This document shows, piece by piece, positions 1 through 8,696 of a stretch of 34,356 nt of DNA. Source of the DNA: an uncultured Acetatifactor sp. (GTDB lineage Bacteria; Bacillota; Clostridia; Lachnospirales; Lachnospiraceae); assembly GCA_910578215.1 (NCBI GenBank), contig CAJTPH010000025.1, forward strand, positions 27,154 through 61,509. Reading direction: 5' to 3'. Position numbers and translations under genes: made by a program. Each line of letters starts with the position of its first letter. Positions within the stretch are counted from its first letter, which is position 1. The notes beneath the pieces are model-generated. The model was not told the origin of the DNA and searched no databases. It was given only the letters and a program-made list of their open reading frames with translations.

Positions 1-240
1 CTCTGGGACAACGACACGGACAGCCAGCTGCAGCTGGCCATAGACACTCCCCTGACCGCTACCGGTTATCAGCTTGGCTCCTTTACTGTGGCGGAGAATA
101 CTGAGAGCTCAGAGTACCCAGAATTACCGCACCTTCCCTTTGACCTTGATTCGCGAATCGAACAACTCCTCCGTCCGCCCTTCGGCGAACCGACAAATAA
201 ACTGTGGCAGTGGCTGGACCGGCTGTATCCGCAGAAATAA
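1..240 (+). CDS. Possible 3' end of a convergent gene (partial, doubtful)
   Basis: The plus strand is open from base 1 to a TAA at 238-240 and enters from outside the window. Its first 28 or so codons read like a real C-terminal beta-strand region (…AIDTPLTATGYQLGSFTV…). The last 155 bases, however, lie antisense to the 3' end of the DUF4832-type gene, which has the better family support there. Either a convergent gene runs on past its normal end, or only the first 80 bases are remnants of coding sequence, or the frame is open by chance. No start, domain or terminator can be seen, and no function is proposed. Confidence 0.25.
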   Translation, partial: LWDNDTDSQLQLAIDTPLTATGYQLGSFTVAENTESSEYPELPHLPFDLDSRIEQLLRPPFGEPTNKLWQWLDRLYPQK

Positions 241-1333
241 CAGCCGTTGTCCCCGGTTCCCAGCGGCGCGGATCTGCAGGCAGGGGCAGCTCACGCCGCT
301 GCCCGTCCTGCCCCTCCAGAATCAAAAAGACCTCAGCCTCCTGGCAAAGGCTGCCAAACCCTGTATTTTCCACATGTATTTCCAGCCGGGCGGTCTTTCC
401 GTCCGCCCCCGGGCTTTTCGCCCACACGTGCCTGACCACAAATCGATAGCCCATATGCTCCTCTATATAGTCATAAAGCTTCTCCTTTTTATAGGTCAGC
501 GTCCGAAAATAATCCAGCATTCTCCTGTCATGGGCATCGTTCAAATAGGCAATATGCAGCCTTTTCATCCTTTCCACGATCTCCTCAGCCCTGAGGAAGG
601 AGGCACCGGAATCCCCGGCTCCCAGCACCGCTTCCCCTCCGTTTAAGCTGTGCCTGCAGCTCTCCTCCAGGTATTTCAGGTCCTTTTCCCTGTCCTCGTA
701 GGTACCCAGGTCGGTCTCCGAGCCAAACAGCCCGTCATTGTACAGCGCCAGCCGCCCCTGCCCCCCGTATCCGCTCAATATGCGGTGAAAGGCCGGCGTG
801 CGGACTGCAATGCACAGGTCCGTCTCCTCCAGCCAGACCTCCGCCAGCTGCCTTACGGATGCGGGCGACAGAAATTTGGAGGTGTGCATCTCCCCCCAAC
901 TTCCCACAAGCAGACCCTGAAGCAGCAGAATATGCCCCCTGTGCGCCTGTATAACCGGGGCAAGCTGTCTCATATGCCCCCGGACCCTGGACAGCAGGGC
1001 AGGCTCATTCTGCATTCCCCTGCCCTCCCTGTCATACACCACACGCAGCAGGACATCCGTGCCCAGGCTGCCGAAGGCGCCCAGCATGGCAGCTATGCCC
1101 GAAAGCTCCTCTGCCGTCAATTCCCTGTCCCTTGCCGCCCGTATGTCCAGCATTACCAGCGCCAGCGAATGCCTGTCCTTAATGCACCACCTTAAATTAT
1201 CCAGATCCCATGCCTGCCCTAAGGCAAACGTGTGTATCTCATAAAAGCCCCTTCCGGGATTCTTTATTTTCTCCCTGGTTTCCGCCAGCGACGCCTGTTG
1301 AAAGCGAAAGCAGCCTCTTTTTTGAAACAGCAT
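83..1333 (-). CDS. DUF4874/DUF4832 family protein (TIM-barrel-like, possible glycoside hydrolase relative)
   Basis: A protein of 416 residues. Seen: near the N-terminus the family's entry motif NPGRGFYE (residues 26-33), then a LLLQGLLVGSWGEMH stretch around residues 136-150, typical of DUF4874, where a GxWGEW-like motif ends a barrel strand. The C-terminal third has the beta-sandwich pattern of DUF4832, ending VRFANQG…LGTL. There is no signal peptide or membrane segment, so the protein looks cytoplasmic as called. The ATG follows GGGG with 5-base spacing, and the gene starts 35 bases after the GT2 stop, as the last gene of the Pel operon. Known: the families are uncharacterised but look related to glycoside hydrolases. 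Inference: it may supply a polysaccharide-trimming role, since this locus has no PelA hydrolase domain. Confidence 0.75.
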   Translation of the reverse strand: MLFQKRGCFRFQQASLAETREKIKNPGRGFYEIHTFALGQAWDLDNLRWCIKDRHSLALVMLDIRAARDRELTAEELSGIAAMLGAFGSLGTDVLLRVVYDREGRGMQNEPALLSRVRGHMRQLAPVIQAHRGHILLLQGLLVGSWGEMHTSKFLSPASVRQLAEVWLEETDLCIAVRTPAFHRILSGYGGQGRLALYNDGLFGSETDLGTYEDREKDLKYLEESCRHSLNGGEAVLGAGDSGASFLRAEEIVERMKRLHIAYLNDAHDRRMLDYFRTLTYKKEKLYDYIEEHMGYRFVVRHVWAKSPGADGKTARLEIHVENTGFGSLCQEAEVFLILEGQDGQRRELPLPADPRRWEPGTTAVISADTAGPATATVYLSVRRRADGGVVRFANQGQREGAVILGTLSSQYSPPQ

Positions 1334-1368
1334 TTTAACCCCGCCTTTCCGGTCTCATAACAGCCCTC

Positions 1369-2136
1369 TCAGCCCTTTCGTTCCACGTCCGTTTTCAGTA
1401 TCCTGACTCTGATGAGAATGGCCAGAATAGAGAAAAACATCCTGAACATATAGACTATGGGCTTCAGCCCGGAATGCATGCTGACCCCCACCGTCCGGTA
1501 GTGCATGACCGCCGGAACCTCCTGCAGCCGGAATCCCAGCAGAGTCATCTGCATAATCATGTTGGCATCGGGATATCTGTCGTCAAAGTTCCCATAGTGA
1601 GCGTAATACTTCACCGCCCTCCTGCTCAGCCCCTGTAAGCCGGAGGTAGGGTCGGTGTACCTCTTTCCGGTTCCCACACGGATCATCCATTTGAACAGCC
1701 CGATGGCAAACCTTTTCACCGCGGAGATCTTATAGGGTGAGCTTCCCTCCATAAAACGGGAGCCTATGACGATGTCCGGTTTATTGCCCTCATCGCCCCC
1801 CCCGGTTGTAAGCGCCTTGTACAGCACAGGCACATTACAGGCGTCATGCTGCCCGTCCGCGTCCATCTGAATTACATACTTATAGCCATTTCGTACCGCA
1901 TATTTGTAGCCCGACTGCAGCCCGCTGCCGTAGCCTAAGTTATAAACATGGCTCACCACCGCCAGACCATATTTTTTCACAATATCTTTTGTGGCGTCCG
2001 TGGAGGCGTCATCCACAACAAGCACATCCGCCAGCGAAAAAATCTCCGGCCTGGTAAGCTGCTCCAGCAAACGCCCAATATTCTTCTCCTCATTATAAGC
2101 CGGAATAACGATCAACAACTCTTTTTCTCTCGACAT
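1369..2136 (-). CDS. GT2 family glycosyltransferase, DPM1/polyprenyl-phosphate type
   Basis: A GT-A glycosyltransferase. Seen: the nucleotide-binding start IPAYNEEKNIGRLLEQL, then VLVVDDASTDAT, then the metal-binding DADGQHD motif. A short C-terminal part has one weak hydrophobic segment (about the last 35 residues). It resembles dolichol/polyprenyl-phosphate sugar transferases that load a lipid carrier on the cytoplasmic face. The start at 2136 (ATG preceded by GGGGTGGAGAG) is preferred; a TTG at 2154 would add six residues and overlap the upstream stop by 4 bases. It follows the GT4 gene directly. A DUF2304 protein two genes upstream is the usual partner of such transferases. Donor sugar and acceptor cannot be read from sequence. 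Confidence 0.85.
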   Translation of the reverse strand: MSREKELLIVIPAYNEEKNIGRLLEQLTRPEIFSLADVLVVDDASTDATKDIVKKYGLAVVSHVYNLGYGSGLQSGYKYAVRNGYKYVIQMDADGQHDACNVPVLYKALTTGGGDEGNKPDIVIGSRFMEGSSPYKISAVKRFAIGLFKWMIRVGTGKRYTDPTSGLQGLSRRAVKYYAHYGNFDDRYPDANMIMQMTLLGFRLQEVPAVMHYRTVGVSMHSGLKPIVYMFRMFFSILAILIRVRILKTDVERKG

Positions 2137-2150
2137 CTCTCCACCCCAAA

Positions 2151-3371
2151 TCAATGACTGACAGCCATAAGCGACAGCAGCTTATCTATCTCGGCTTTCA
2201 TTTCCGCCTCATCTTCAAGCCTCTTATGGAGCGCCCCTTCCTTCAGCCGTGTCCGCAGCTCCTCGTCCCGCAGCAGTCTCAGTATTCCCTCCTTGACCGC
2301 CGTCTCCGTAAATTGACACAGCAGCCCGTCCACCCCGTCCTCTACCTGCTCCCTGTTGCCGCTGCAGTCCGAGACCAGAATGGCGCAGCCAAGGGTCTGG
2401 GCCTCCTGTATGGCAATGCTCTTGCCCTCATAGCGGGTGGCATGTACATAAAGATCCGCCTGCGCAAAATAAGGATAGGGATTGGAAACGGTGCCGGGCA
2501 GAAGAAAATCCTCCTCAAGCCCCTGTTCCCGGATGTACGCCTCCAAATGCCCCCTCTCGTCTCCCTCTCCCAGCACATACCACCTGGCCCGGACCTTCTC
2601 CTCCTTGAGAAGCCTCATTGCGCCTATGGATACCTCTAACGCCTTCTGGGCGTTCAGCCGCCCCACCGTCAATATCCTGACGCCCTGAAAGCCGTCCCGG
2701 AAGCCCCCCGGTTCCCCGGCAAGCGCACGGATTTTATCCCGGGAAATCAGATTGTGAAATACCTCGCACGCCACCTCGGGATAAACGGACTGAAAAACCC
2801 CACGGACCTCGTCGGAAACACAGAAAACCCTTTGAAATCCTGTATAGCAATCCCTGTCCAGGCTTCTGGTATAGCCTGCGCACACATAATCAATATGGAT
2901 AAAGCCCGCCCTTACATCCGCGTCCACGTAATCTGCCACATAATACGCGGAGCCGCCCTCCAGATATGCCACGGCAAGATCAAAATGCTCCCTTATGACA
3001 GGCGCGCCCATGGCGGCCACCCTCCAAAGAAGCTTATCCGCAAGCACCCTCCCTTTCATCAGCATTTGCACAAGCTGCCATAGCAGATAGGGAAACGCCC
3101 TGAAAAGCGCCCCCCTGCCAAACAGTATCTTCAGCATATGCCTTCTGAGGCGCTTTCTTCCCTCCGCCGTCAGCACGGAGGTTTTATCATAATGCTTATT
3201 CAAAAGCCTGACCCAGGGAGGCAGCCTGTCGATCAGCTCTCCCTGCCCGAGAAGCACCAGAAGGGATATATCATATTTTTCAGGATCAAGCCTGCGCAAA
3301 AGCTCCAAAAGCGCCGTCTCCGCGCCGCCCTGGCCCATGGTGTTAATCACAAACAGTATTTTCTTTTTCAT
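2151..3371 (-). CDS. GT4 family glycosyltransferase
   Basis: 406 residues with a GT-B fold. The N-terminal half opens with FVINTMGQGGAETALLELL, the usual glycine-rich acceptor-side loop of GT4 enzymes. The C-terminal half has ILTVGRLNAQKAL, then the EX7E-type donor motif EGKSIAIQEAQTLG and SDCSGNREQVEDGVDGLL. It is a retaining cytoplasmic transferase that uses an activated sugar. The start codon overlaps the DUF2304 stop by 4 bases (ATGA), so the genes are translationally coupled. It differs from PelF in the same operon, so it is probably a second, modifying or chain-starting transferase. The sugar is unknown. Confidence 0.85.
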   Translation of the reverse strand: MKKKILFVINTMGQGGAETALLELLRRLDPEKYDISLLVLLGQGELIDRLPPWVRLLNKHYDKTSVLTAEGRKRLRRHMLKILFGRGALFRAFPYLLWQLVQMLMKGRVLADKLLWRVAAMGAPVIREHFDLAVAYLEGGSAYYVADYVDADVRAGFIHIDYVCAGYTRSLDRDCYTGFQRVFCVSDEVRGVFQSVYPEVACEVFHNLISRDKIRALAGEPGGFRDGFQGVRILTVGRLNAQKALEVSIGAMRLLKEEKVRARWYVLGEGDERGHLEAYIREQGLEEDFLLPGTVSNPYPYFAQADLYVHATRYEGKSIAIQEAQTLGCAILVSDCSGNREQVEDGVDGLLCQFTETAVKEGILRLLRDEELRTRLKEGALHKRLEDEAEMKAEIDKLLSLMAVSH

Positions 3372-3799
3372 GTCTCATCTGCCCTTGTCTCGCCTGCCCC
3401 TGTTTCAGCCGCCTTAATCCCGGCATCCCCCGCCTTCCGGGCCAGTTCATACAGCTCCCGCGCCATCCTCTCGGTTTCCGCGTTCAGGATGGACACCTGA
3501 ACGGCAAGCTCCCTGTTTTTCCTGATAAGCACGGACAACGCCCTGCTCAGCGCATAGGCGCTCACAAGGACGCTGTATGTCAGGAAAAGGATCAGCAGCA
3601 TTCCCGTGGCGCTGATATATCTGTCCAGCTCCGTGGGATGCAGCAGACAGCCCGCAAGCAGCAAAAGCAGGGCAAAAAGCCCCCAGGCAAGACAGAACGG
3701 CTCTGTCATCCTTCTCTTTGCCAGAGACAGAAGAACCGTTGCAAGCAGGACCGCGCCGGTCCCTATCATAAAAACACAAAATATTTGCCCTGATGTCAT
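3368..3799 (-). CDS. DUF2304 family membrane protein
   Basis: 143 residues. Three hydrophobic segments (about residues 5-26, 35-52 and 64-88) are followed by a charged, heptad-like helix (residues 90-125), the layout of DUF2304 proteins. These small proteins are usually found beside DPM1-like GT2 transferases and are thought to help move or use lipid-linked sugars at the membrane; their mechanism is not established. The C-terminal tail is rich in Ala, Gly, Glu and Thr, and the family is usually slightly shorter. It lies 89 bases downstream of pelG and overlaps the GT4 start by 4 bases. Confidence 0.75.
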   Translation of the reverse strand: MTSGQIFCVFMIGTGAVLLATVLLSLAKRRMTEPFCLAWGLFALLLLLAGCLLHPTELDRYISATGMLLILFLTYSVLVSAYALSRALSVLIRKNRELAVQVSILNAETERMARELYELARKAGDAGIKAAETGAGETRADET

Positions 3800-3888
3800 G
3801 TCTTCCTCCTATTTCAGTTCCGCCTCTGCGCCTCTGCTTCGAGGCTGTTTGATTCCGGTTCCGCCTCCGCAATTTCCTTCCCTTATAA

Positions 3889-5355
3889 TCATTGATCCTG
3901 CTCCATTCCTGCCTCGGTGTATCGGTTAAACACGCAGTAGGAAGGCTGTTTGCCCTTCCCCCTTTTCAAAATGCTTCCCTCGCAGAACACATGGACATCC
4001 AGGTTTTTCTCTATCCACCGCAGCCGGAAATACGCCACGCACCAGCCTGCCAGCGCGCCGGCAGCGACGCCTATGCCAAACCATATCTGGGGCAGACCTG
4101 TGGCGACAATGCTCCCAAAAAGGATAACCGACGTAAAAGTCGCCGTGGTGTACAGCGCCCCCTGAAGATCGTTAAAATAATACATGAACAGGATCGTCGC
4201 ATACACGATAAACAAAATGAAATACCCGGCGGCCAGACAGGGATAAATTCGCATGACCATTCCGCCAAAGCCAAACTGCGGCAGGAAAATGCTGCAGAGC
4301 AGAAAGACAATGACCGATATGATAAACTGTATACGCACCAGGTTCATCAGCTCCTGGGACATCTGGCTGAACATTCTTGTCCTGGCGTTGTCGATATCCA
4401 TCCTCCGGCCTCCGATAACCGCCTCGGAATATGCCTTGTACCTTTCGTGAAAGTGCATCTCCATCCGCGAGGTAATGATTGCCGTGGACGAGATATTGGT
4501 AAACATGGCAATGCAGGTGGCCATATCGTAGGGCTGCATACACACAAAGCTGTCAGCAACCGTCATTCTGTAATCGGTAGTCCAAAAGACAAAGTTATGA
4601 ATGTACAGTCCCAGCGTGTAAAGAGTATTGATCAGCACAAGCTGCCAGTATCTCTTAAAATAAAGCAGAACCTCCCCATAATTTCCGCTGTTCTCCCTGA
4701 AATAAGAGCGCACCACCGCCATCTGGAGACAGGCAATCACCAGGAAGCCCACATCCAGAGCGGCAAGCATGGAGTAAACCACCGTCTTATGAAAAACGTT
4801 GATCAACAGGTACGCCACTAAGAAGGCGACTGCCATGCCGACGGTGAAAAAAAGCGAAATCTTTTTATAATCCTTGCAGATAGACAGGTACAGCATGGTG
4901 TAAAACACCAGGATCATGGCGATAAAGCCCACAAAGGTCCCGAACACAAAGGTAAGCTCCACCCTGCCCACCAGATGCTCATGGATGCAGAAGGGAATCC
5001 CCATCAGGCAGCCCAGCACAATATTTCCGAACAGCCCCACATAATAGCAGGACATAATATCCCCGTATTTCTCCTGATAGATCGCGTCCGACATATATCT
5101 TGACAGCACCGCGTTAAAGGGCGCTTCCGCCAAAAGGGAAAACATGCAGATATACAGGATGGTACAGGAAAACAGCTCTCTCGAAGCATACCCCACCTTG
5201 TCGAAGCCAAGCAGCTTCTGCATCAGCATCAGCGTTATAATGACAATGAACATGGGCATCACCGAGATCACCGCGCTGTATCCAAAGCCCACCAGACTGG
5301 AGAAAACGGTATTTTTACCGTATATTTTGTTAAGTTTGACACCGATTCCAGCCAT
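3889..5355 (-). CDS. pelG: Pel exopolysaccharide transporter PelG
   Basis: 488 residues, nearly all membrane segments (about 12 predicted by eye), with the typical PelG N-terminus MAGIGVKLNKIY followed by a first helix with FSSLVGFGYSAVISVMP. PelG belongs to the MATE/MVF-type flippase superfamily. It is thought to carry the growing Pel polymer across the cytoplasmic membrane together with PelD, PelE and PelF. Length matches the family (about 450-490). The ATG is preceded by GGAGGGGG, 17 bases after the pelF stop. The pelF-pelG pair is diagnostic for Pel loci. The C-terminal 30 residues are cytoplasmic and polar. Confidence 0.93.
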   Translation of the reverse strand: MAGIGVKLNKIYGKNTVFSSLVGFGYSAVISVMPMFIVIITLMLMQKLLGFDKVGYASRELFSCTILYICMFSLLAEAPFNAVLSRYMSDAIYQEKYGDIMSCYYVGLFGNIVLGCLMGIPFCIHEHLVGRVELTFVFGTFVGFIAMILVFYTMLYLSICKDYKKISLFFTVGMAVAFLVAYLLINVFHKTVVYSMLAALDVGFLVIACLQMAVVRSYFRENSGNYGEVLLYFKRYWQLVLINTLYTLGLYIHNFVFWTTDYRMTVADSFVCMQPYDMATCIAMFTNISSTAIITSRMEMHFHERYKAYSEAVIGGRRMDIDNARTRMFSQMSQELMNLVRIQFIISVIVFLLCSIFLPQFGFGGMVMRIYPCLAAGYFILFIVYATILFMYYFNDLQGALYTTATFTSVILFGSIVATGLPQIWFGIGVAAGALAGWCVAYFRLRWIEKNLDVHVFCEGSILKRGKGKQPSYCVFNRYTEAGMEQDQ

Positions 5356-5371
5356 AACAGCCCCCTCCTGC

Positions 5372-6859
5372 TTATTTTCCCGTCTTTACGTTTCCTTTAA
5401 GCCGCTCTATGCCGAAGGGCTCCTCGCGCCATTCCAGCCCCTTCCATTCGGCAAAATCCTGATATATCTCCTGGTATTTGCGCTGCATTTCCTCAATGGT
5501 ATAAAGCGCCATCACCCTATTGTAACCGTTTTCCCCCATTTTGAGCCGAAGCTGCTCATTGGTGCCAAGCTCCACCATGGCGCCTGCGATCTCCTCAAGA
5601 TTCATGATATGGGTGACAATTCCGGCTCCTCCGAAGTGGTCGTTTTTCCCTCCGTAGATCAGCTCCTTGCAGTTTCCCACGTCCGTGGCAATGGCCGGCT
5701 TTTTCGCCGCAAAGCCCTCCAGAATGGTAAGCGGCTGCCCCTCGCTGATGCTGGTCAATATGGTAAAATCCATTTTTCCAAGGTACTCGCGCACATCGAT
5801 CCTGCCCGTAAAGACCACGTCCTCCAGCCCAAGCGTCTCCACCATATCAAAGCACTCCCTGGCATATTCCTTATCCTCGTCGCAGGGTCCCATGATCCAA
5901 AGCTTCAGGTTGGGCACCTTCTTCTTCGCAAAGGAAAACGCCTGTATCATGGTCTTTACATCCTTGATGGGGGAAACCCGCAGAACCGCTCCAATATTGA
6001 CCGTTTCCGCATCCTCCCCCGTCTTTCCCGGCAAATCCGCAAAACGCCCCGTATTCACGCCGTTGGGCGTAATCTCTATCTTGTCCTCCGGACAGCCCAG
6101 CTCAATCTGCAGCTCCCGTGCATGGGAATAAAGGCATGTAACGATGTCCGCCCTCTCATATCCCAGCCTGGACATTTTCTTGAACTGATCAATCCAGATA
6201 TTCTTATATATGCCCGCCACCCAGTCTGCCTTGATCAATTCCTCCTCCCGCTCGCGGGTATAGATTCCGTGCTCCGATATCACAAGGCTGCTGCCGAAAA
6301 AGTGCTTCGCCATACTGCCCAGCACCCCCGCGTAGCCCGTGGCAACGCAGTGGTATACATCGGCCCTGGGCACATCCATTTTAAGCACAAAGCACAGAGG
6401 CAGGTACATGGAGCGCAGCGTCCAGAGAAAATCCGAAAAAACGATCTGGGAATACTGCTGCTTATAACATTCCGTCGCCGCATTCAGAAAGTCCGCGCCC
6501 ATGATAAAATCATCGATGCAAAAATCCTCCTGATGAAACAGCTCAAACAGGGTGTCCCAGTCTATGCGGCTGTTCAGCACCAGGCTCTGCAACGCACGAT
6601 ACTGCAATTTAGTCAGCCGGGTGCGCCTGCCTCTTTTTTTCGTATGCTGCCAGTCAAAATCCTGCAGATATACCTCATGCACCTCCGTCACATTCTCAGG
6701 AAGCTCATACACGAACTTTCCGCTCTGGGACCTGTCCGAAATAATCGCCAGCACAACAAATTCCAGATTGGAAAAGGTGCGGATCATGCTGTTGATCCAG
6801 CTGGATACGCCGCCTACCACATAAGGATAGCAGCCCTCCGCCACAATACATACCCTCAT
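5372..6859 (-). CDS. pelF: Pel polymerase glycosyltransferase PelF (GT4)
   Basis: 495 residues. The start MRVCIVAEGCYPYVVGGVSSW is the hallmark PelF opening (…EGtYPyv.GGVSsW). A central SEHGIYTRERE motif and the C-terminal GT-B donor site (VLRVSPIKDVKTMIQAF, then SEGQPLTILEGFAAKKP and ATDVGNCKELI) complete it. PelF is a soluble UDP-sugar-using transferase that builds the Pel chain, a polymer of N-acetylhexosamines, at the inner face of the membrane. Its ATG overlaps the stop of the upstream gene by 4 bases (ATGA). Length agrees with known PelF proteins (about 500). Confidence 0.93.
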   Translation of the reverse strand: MRVCIVAEGCYPYVVGGVSSWINSMIRTFSNLEFVVLAIISDRSQSGKFVYELPENVTEVHEVYLQDFDWQHTKKRGRRTRLTKLQYRALQSLVLNSRIDWDTLFELFHQEDFCIDDFIMGADFLNAATECYKQQYSQIVFSDFLWTLRSMYLPLCFVLKMDVPRADVYHCVATGYAGVLGSMAKHFFGSSLVISEHGIYTREREEELIKADWVAGIYKNIWIDQFKKMSRLGYERADIVTCLYSHARELQIELGCPEDKIEITPNGVNTGRFADLPGKTGEDAETVNIGAVLRVSPIKDVKTMIQAFSFAKKKVPNLKLWIMGPCDEDKEYARECFDMVETLGLEDVVFTGRIDVREYLGKMDFTILTSISEGQPLTILEGFAAKKPAIATDVGNCKELIYGGKNDHFGGAGIVTHIMNLEEIAGAMVELGTNEQLRLKMGENGYNRVMALYTIEEMQRKYQEIYQDFAEWKGLEWREEPFGIERLKGNVKTGK

Positions 6860-8667
6860 AGCTCATTACCCCGCTTCATATACAGCGTCACCTCCGGCTC
6901 CTGGGCACAGATCAGGTACGCGTCCTTCTCCATCCTTTTGAAGACTGCTCCCTGGGCGTCCGCTATCTCCTCCCCATGAGTCCTCAGGATAAAAAAGGTC
7001 TCCCCCGAGACGCCTGAGATCCGGATTGTAATCGTATCTTCCTTCCGCTCATGCACAAAATCCAGACTCATAAATTTCCGCAGCCTGGCATCGCTTTCCG
7101 ACAGTGTTGTTGCGTCAAAATAATCATATGCATTCCAATAGGTATACAGGTTCCTGGAAATATTATCGCCCAGAACCTCCCACCGATCCTCTGAGGACTC
7201 CGGCCAGAGGAGCATATTCATATCCATCAGCATATTAGAATAGCCCAGGGCGGTTTCAACCGCCTTCAGCCGCAGGTCGTCCATATAAGTATGCATCTCT
7301 GCATAATTTGTAACCGACTGCAGGGTGGAACCGTCGTCCGAAACCGAAAAGACCTGCACGCCCCCGCGCTTCTCCCTCTTAAGGGAAACGGTCCGCATAC
7401 CCGCAAAAAGCTCCTGGTTCCTCAGTTCAGGCAGCTCTGTCAGACACTCCTCCGGCATATAGAAGGCGCTGAAACGATACCTGTTTTCCGCCCTTGAGAG
7501 GAACGCACCGTCCTCCGCCGCCTTTTTCCCGACAGGCGTCCCGGGCTTTGCCGCCATGGACCAGCCCGCCTCTCCGTGCTGTTCGTTAATCTGCTGCATG
7601 TAATATACATAATTGTCCGTCACGGGAAGGATATCGTCCTCATAATCATACTGAGGGCTTAAGAAATACGTGGGCCTTGCATTGCTCTGCTCCATCATTG
7701 CCAGCAGGTCCGGAAGGATAATGGTCTGCAGAAGCCCTGCCTGGTCCCGGCTGTACAAGGCGTTCAGCCTGTCCTGATTCTCCTTTGAGAATCCTCCCAT
7801 GTTTGCAATCGTTATATTGCGGGCATTCACCACCGGATAAAGCTCATATTCCTTCATATCCGCCATGATACCGCTCAACATCCCCAAGCCCAGCACTCCC
7901 TGCATATAATCGCCGTTTATGGCATATATTCTGCCCCTGCCCACGCTGTTGCGCCATACAAGCGCCGGCAAATGCTCGTTATCCAGGTCCTCGTCCTCCA
8001 ACATCCCCATCATGTAGGTCTTTGTATTATAGGCGGTTCTGTACCAGGGAACCGTGAAATTCAGATCCTGTTTTTCCTTATCCTCATCCTTATCCTCATC
8101 CTTCACCTCATAGATGGCTTCCCCGCCAAGGAGCAGCCCCCCAAACAGGTGGATGCCTGATAGCTGCACCTCGGCCTCCACCACCTCCGCAATACCCAGC
8201 AATTCCATGAACAGTTCGCTCTGCCTTACCACGCCCGGACCGGGAAGGTTGGAGAGCACAAAGGATAACCCGTCCTTCTGCATATACTTTCTAAACAGGT
8301 TTAAATCGGGCCACATGGAAAGCCTTCCCGCATCCACAAACACTGCCTCAGGACGGATTCCGTCCTCCTTGGAAAAGTCGGACATGGTGTCAAAGGTAAC
8401 AAGATTTCGCTTTGTGTACTGGCACCACCAGGACACCACATTGAAGAATTCACCTTCCCGGTTTCCCACGAACACCACAAAATCTCCGGAGGCAAAATGC
8501 ATCTCCCCGGACTGCCAGTAATCTCCCATCTCTATGTCAATACCGCCCACATATTCGTTCGTGTGGTAATCGTTTTCCTGCTCCTTCATTATCTGAGAAA
8601 ACTGAAAGAGGAAAAAAAGTGCCGCCATCATCAGTGTCATACTGAAAAAATTTCTGCGTGATATCAT
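6856..8667 (-). CDS. DUF2194 / PelA-deacetylase-like membrane-anchored protein
   Basis: 603 residues. An N-terminal signal anchor (about residues 7-24, FFSMTLMMAALFFLFQF) leaves the rest outside the cell. The body fits DUF2194, the group occupying the PelA-deacetylase slot in Gram-positive Pel operons between pelE and pelF. A segment after residue 280 (ITIANMGGFSKENQDRL…YSRDQAGLL…RPTYFL) aligns by eye with the start of a polysaccharide-deacetylase barrel. The usual catalytic Asp motif (TFDDG or DGDGF) reads NMGG here, and no H-(S/T)-xx-H motif is visible. The protein may be an unusual, inactive or structural relative. A short Asp/Glu/Lys-rich stretch (EVKDEDKDEDKEK) comes from a DNA microrepeat near 8080-8105. 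RBS GAGGGAAGC precedes the ATG, 29 bases after pelE. Confidence 0.7.
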   Translation of the reverse strand: MISRRNFFSMTLMMAALFFLFQFSQIMKEQENDYHTNEYVGGIDIEMGDYWQSGEMHFASGDFVVFVGNREGEFFNVVSWWCQYTKRNLVTFDTMSDFSKEDGIRPEAVFVDAGRLSMWPDLNLFRKYMQKDGLSFVLSNLPGPGVVRQSELFMELLGIAEVVEAEVQLSGIHLFGGLLLGGEAIYEVKDEDKDEDKEKQDLNFTVPWYRTAYNTKTYMMGMLEDEDLDNEHLPALVWRNSVGRGRIYAINGDYMQGVLGLGMLSGIMADMKEYELYPVVNARNITIANMGGFSKENQDRLNALYSRDQAGLLQTIILPDLLAMMEQSNARPTYFLSPQYDYEDDILPVTDNYVYYMQQINEQHGEAGWSMAAKPGTPVGKKAAEDGAFLSRAENRYRFSAFYMPEECLTELPELRNQELFAGMRTVSLKREKRGGVQVFSVSDDGSTLQSVTNYAEMHTYMDDLRLKAVETALGYSNMLMDMNMLLWPESSEDRWEVLGDNISRNLYTYWNAYDYFDATTLSESDARLRKFMSLDFVHERKEDTITIRISGVSGETFFILRTHGEEIADAQGAVFKRMEKDAYLICAQEPEVTLYMKRGNEL

Positions 8668-8696
8668 GCTTCCCTCTCTTTCCTTCCCGTTTCATG

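Noticed and set aside
5144..6979. 611-codon plus-strand frame opposite pelF and pelG
   Set aside because: It has no family features and is a shadow of GC-rich pel genes, which have clear conserved motifs on the minus strand.
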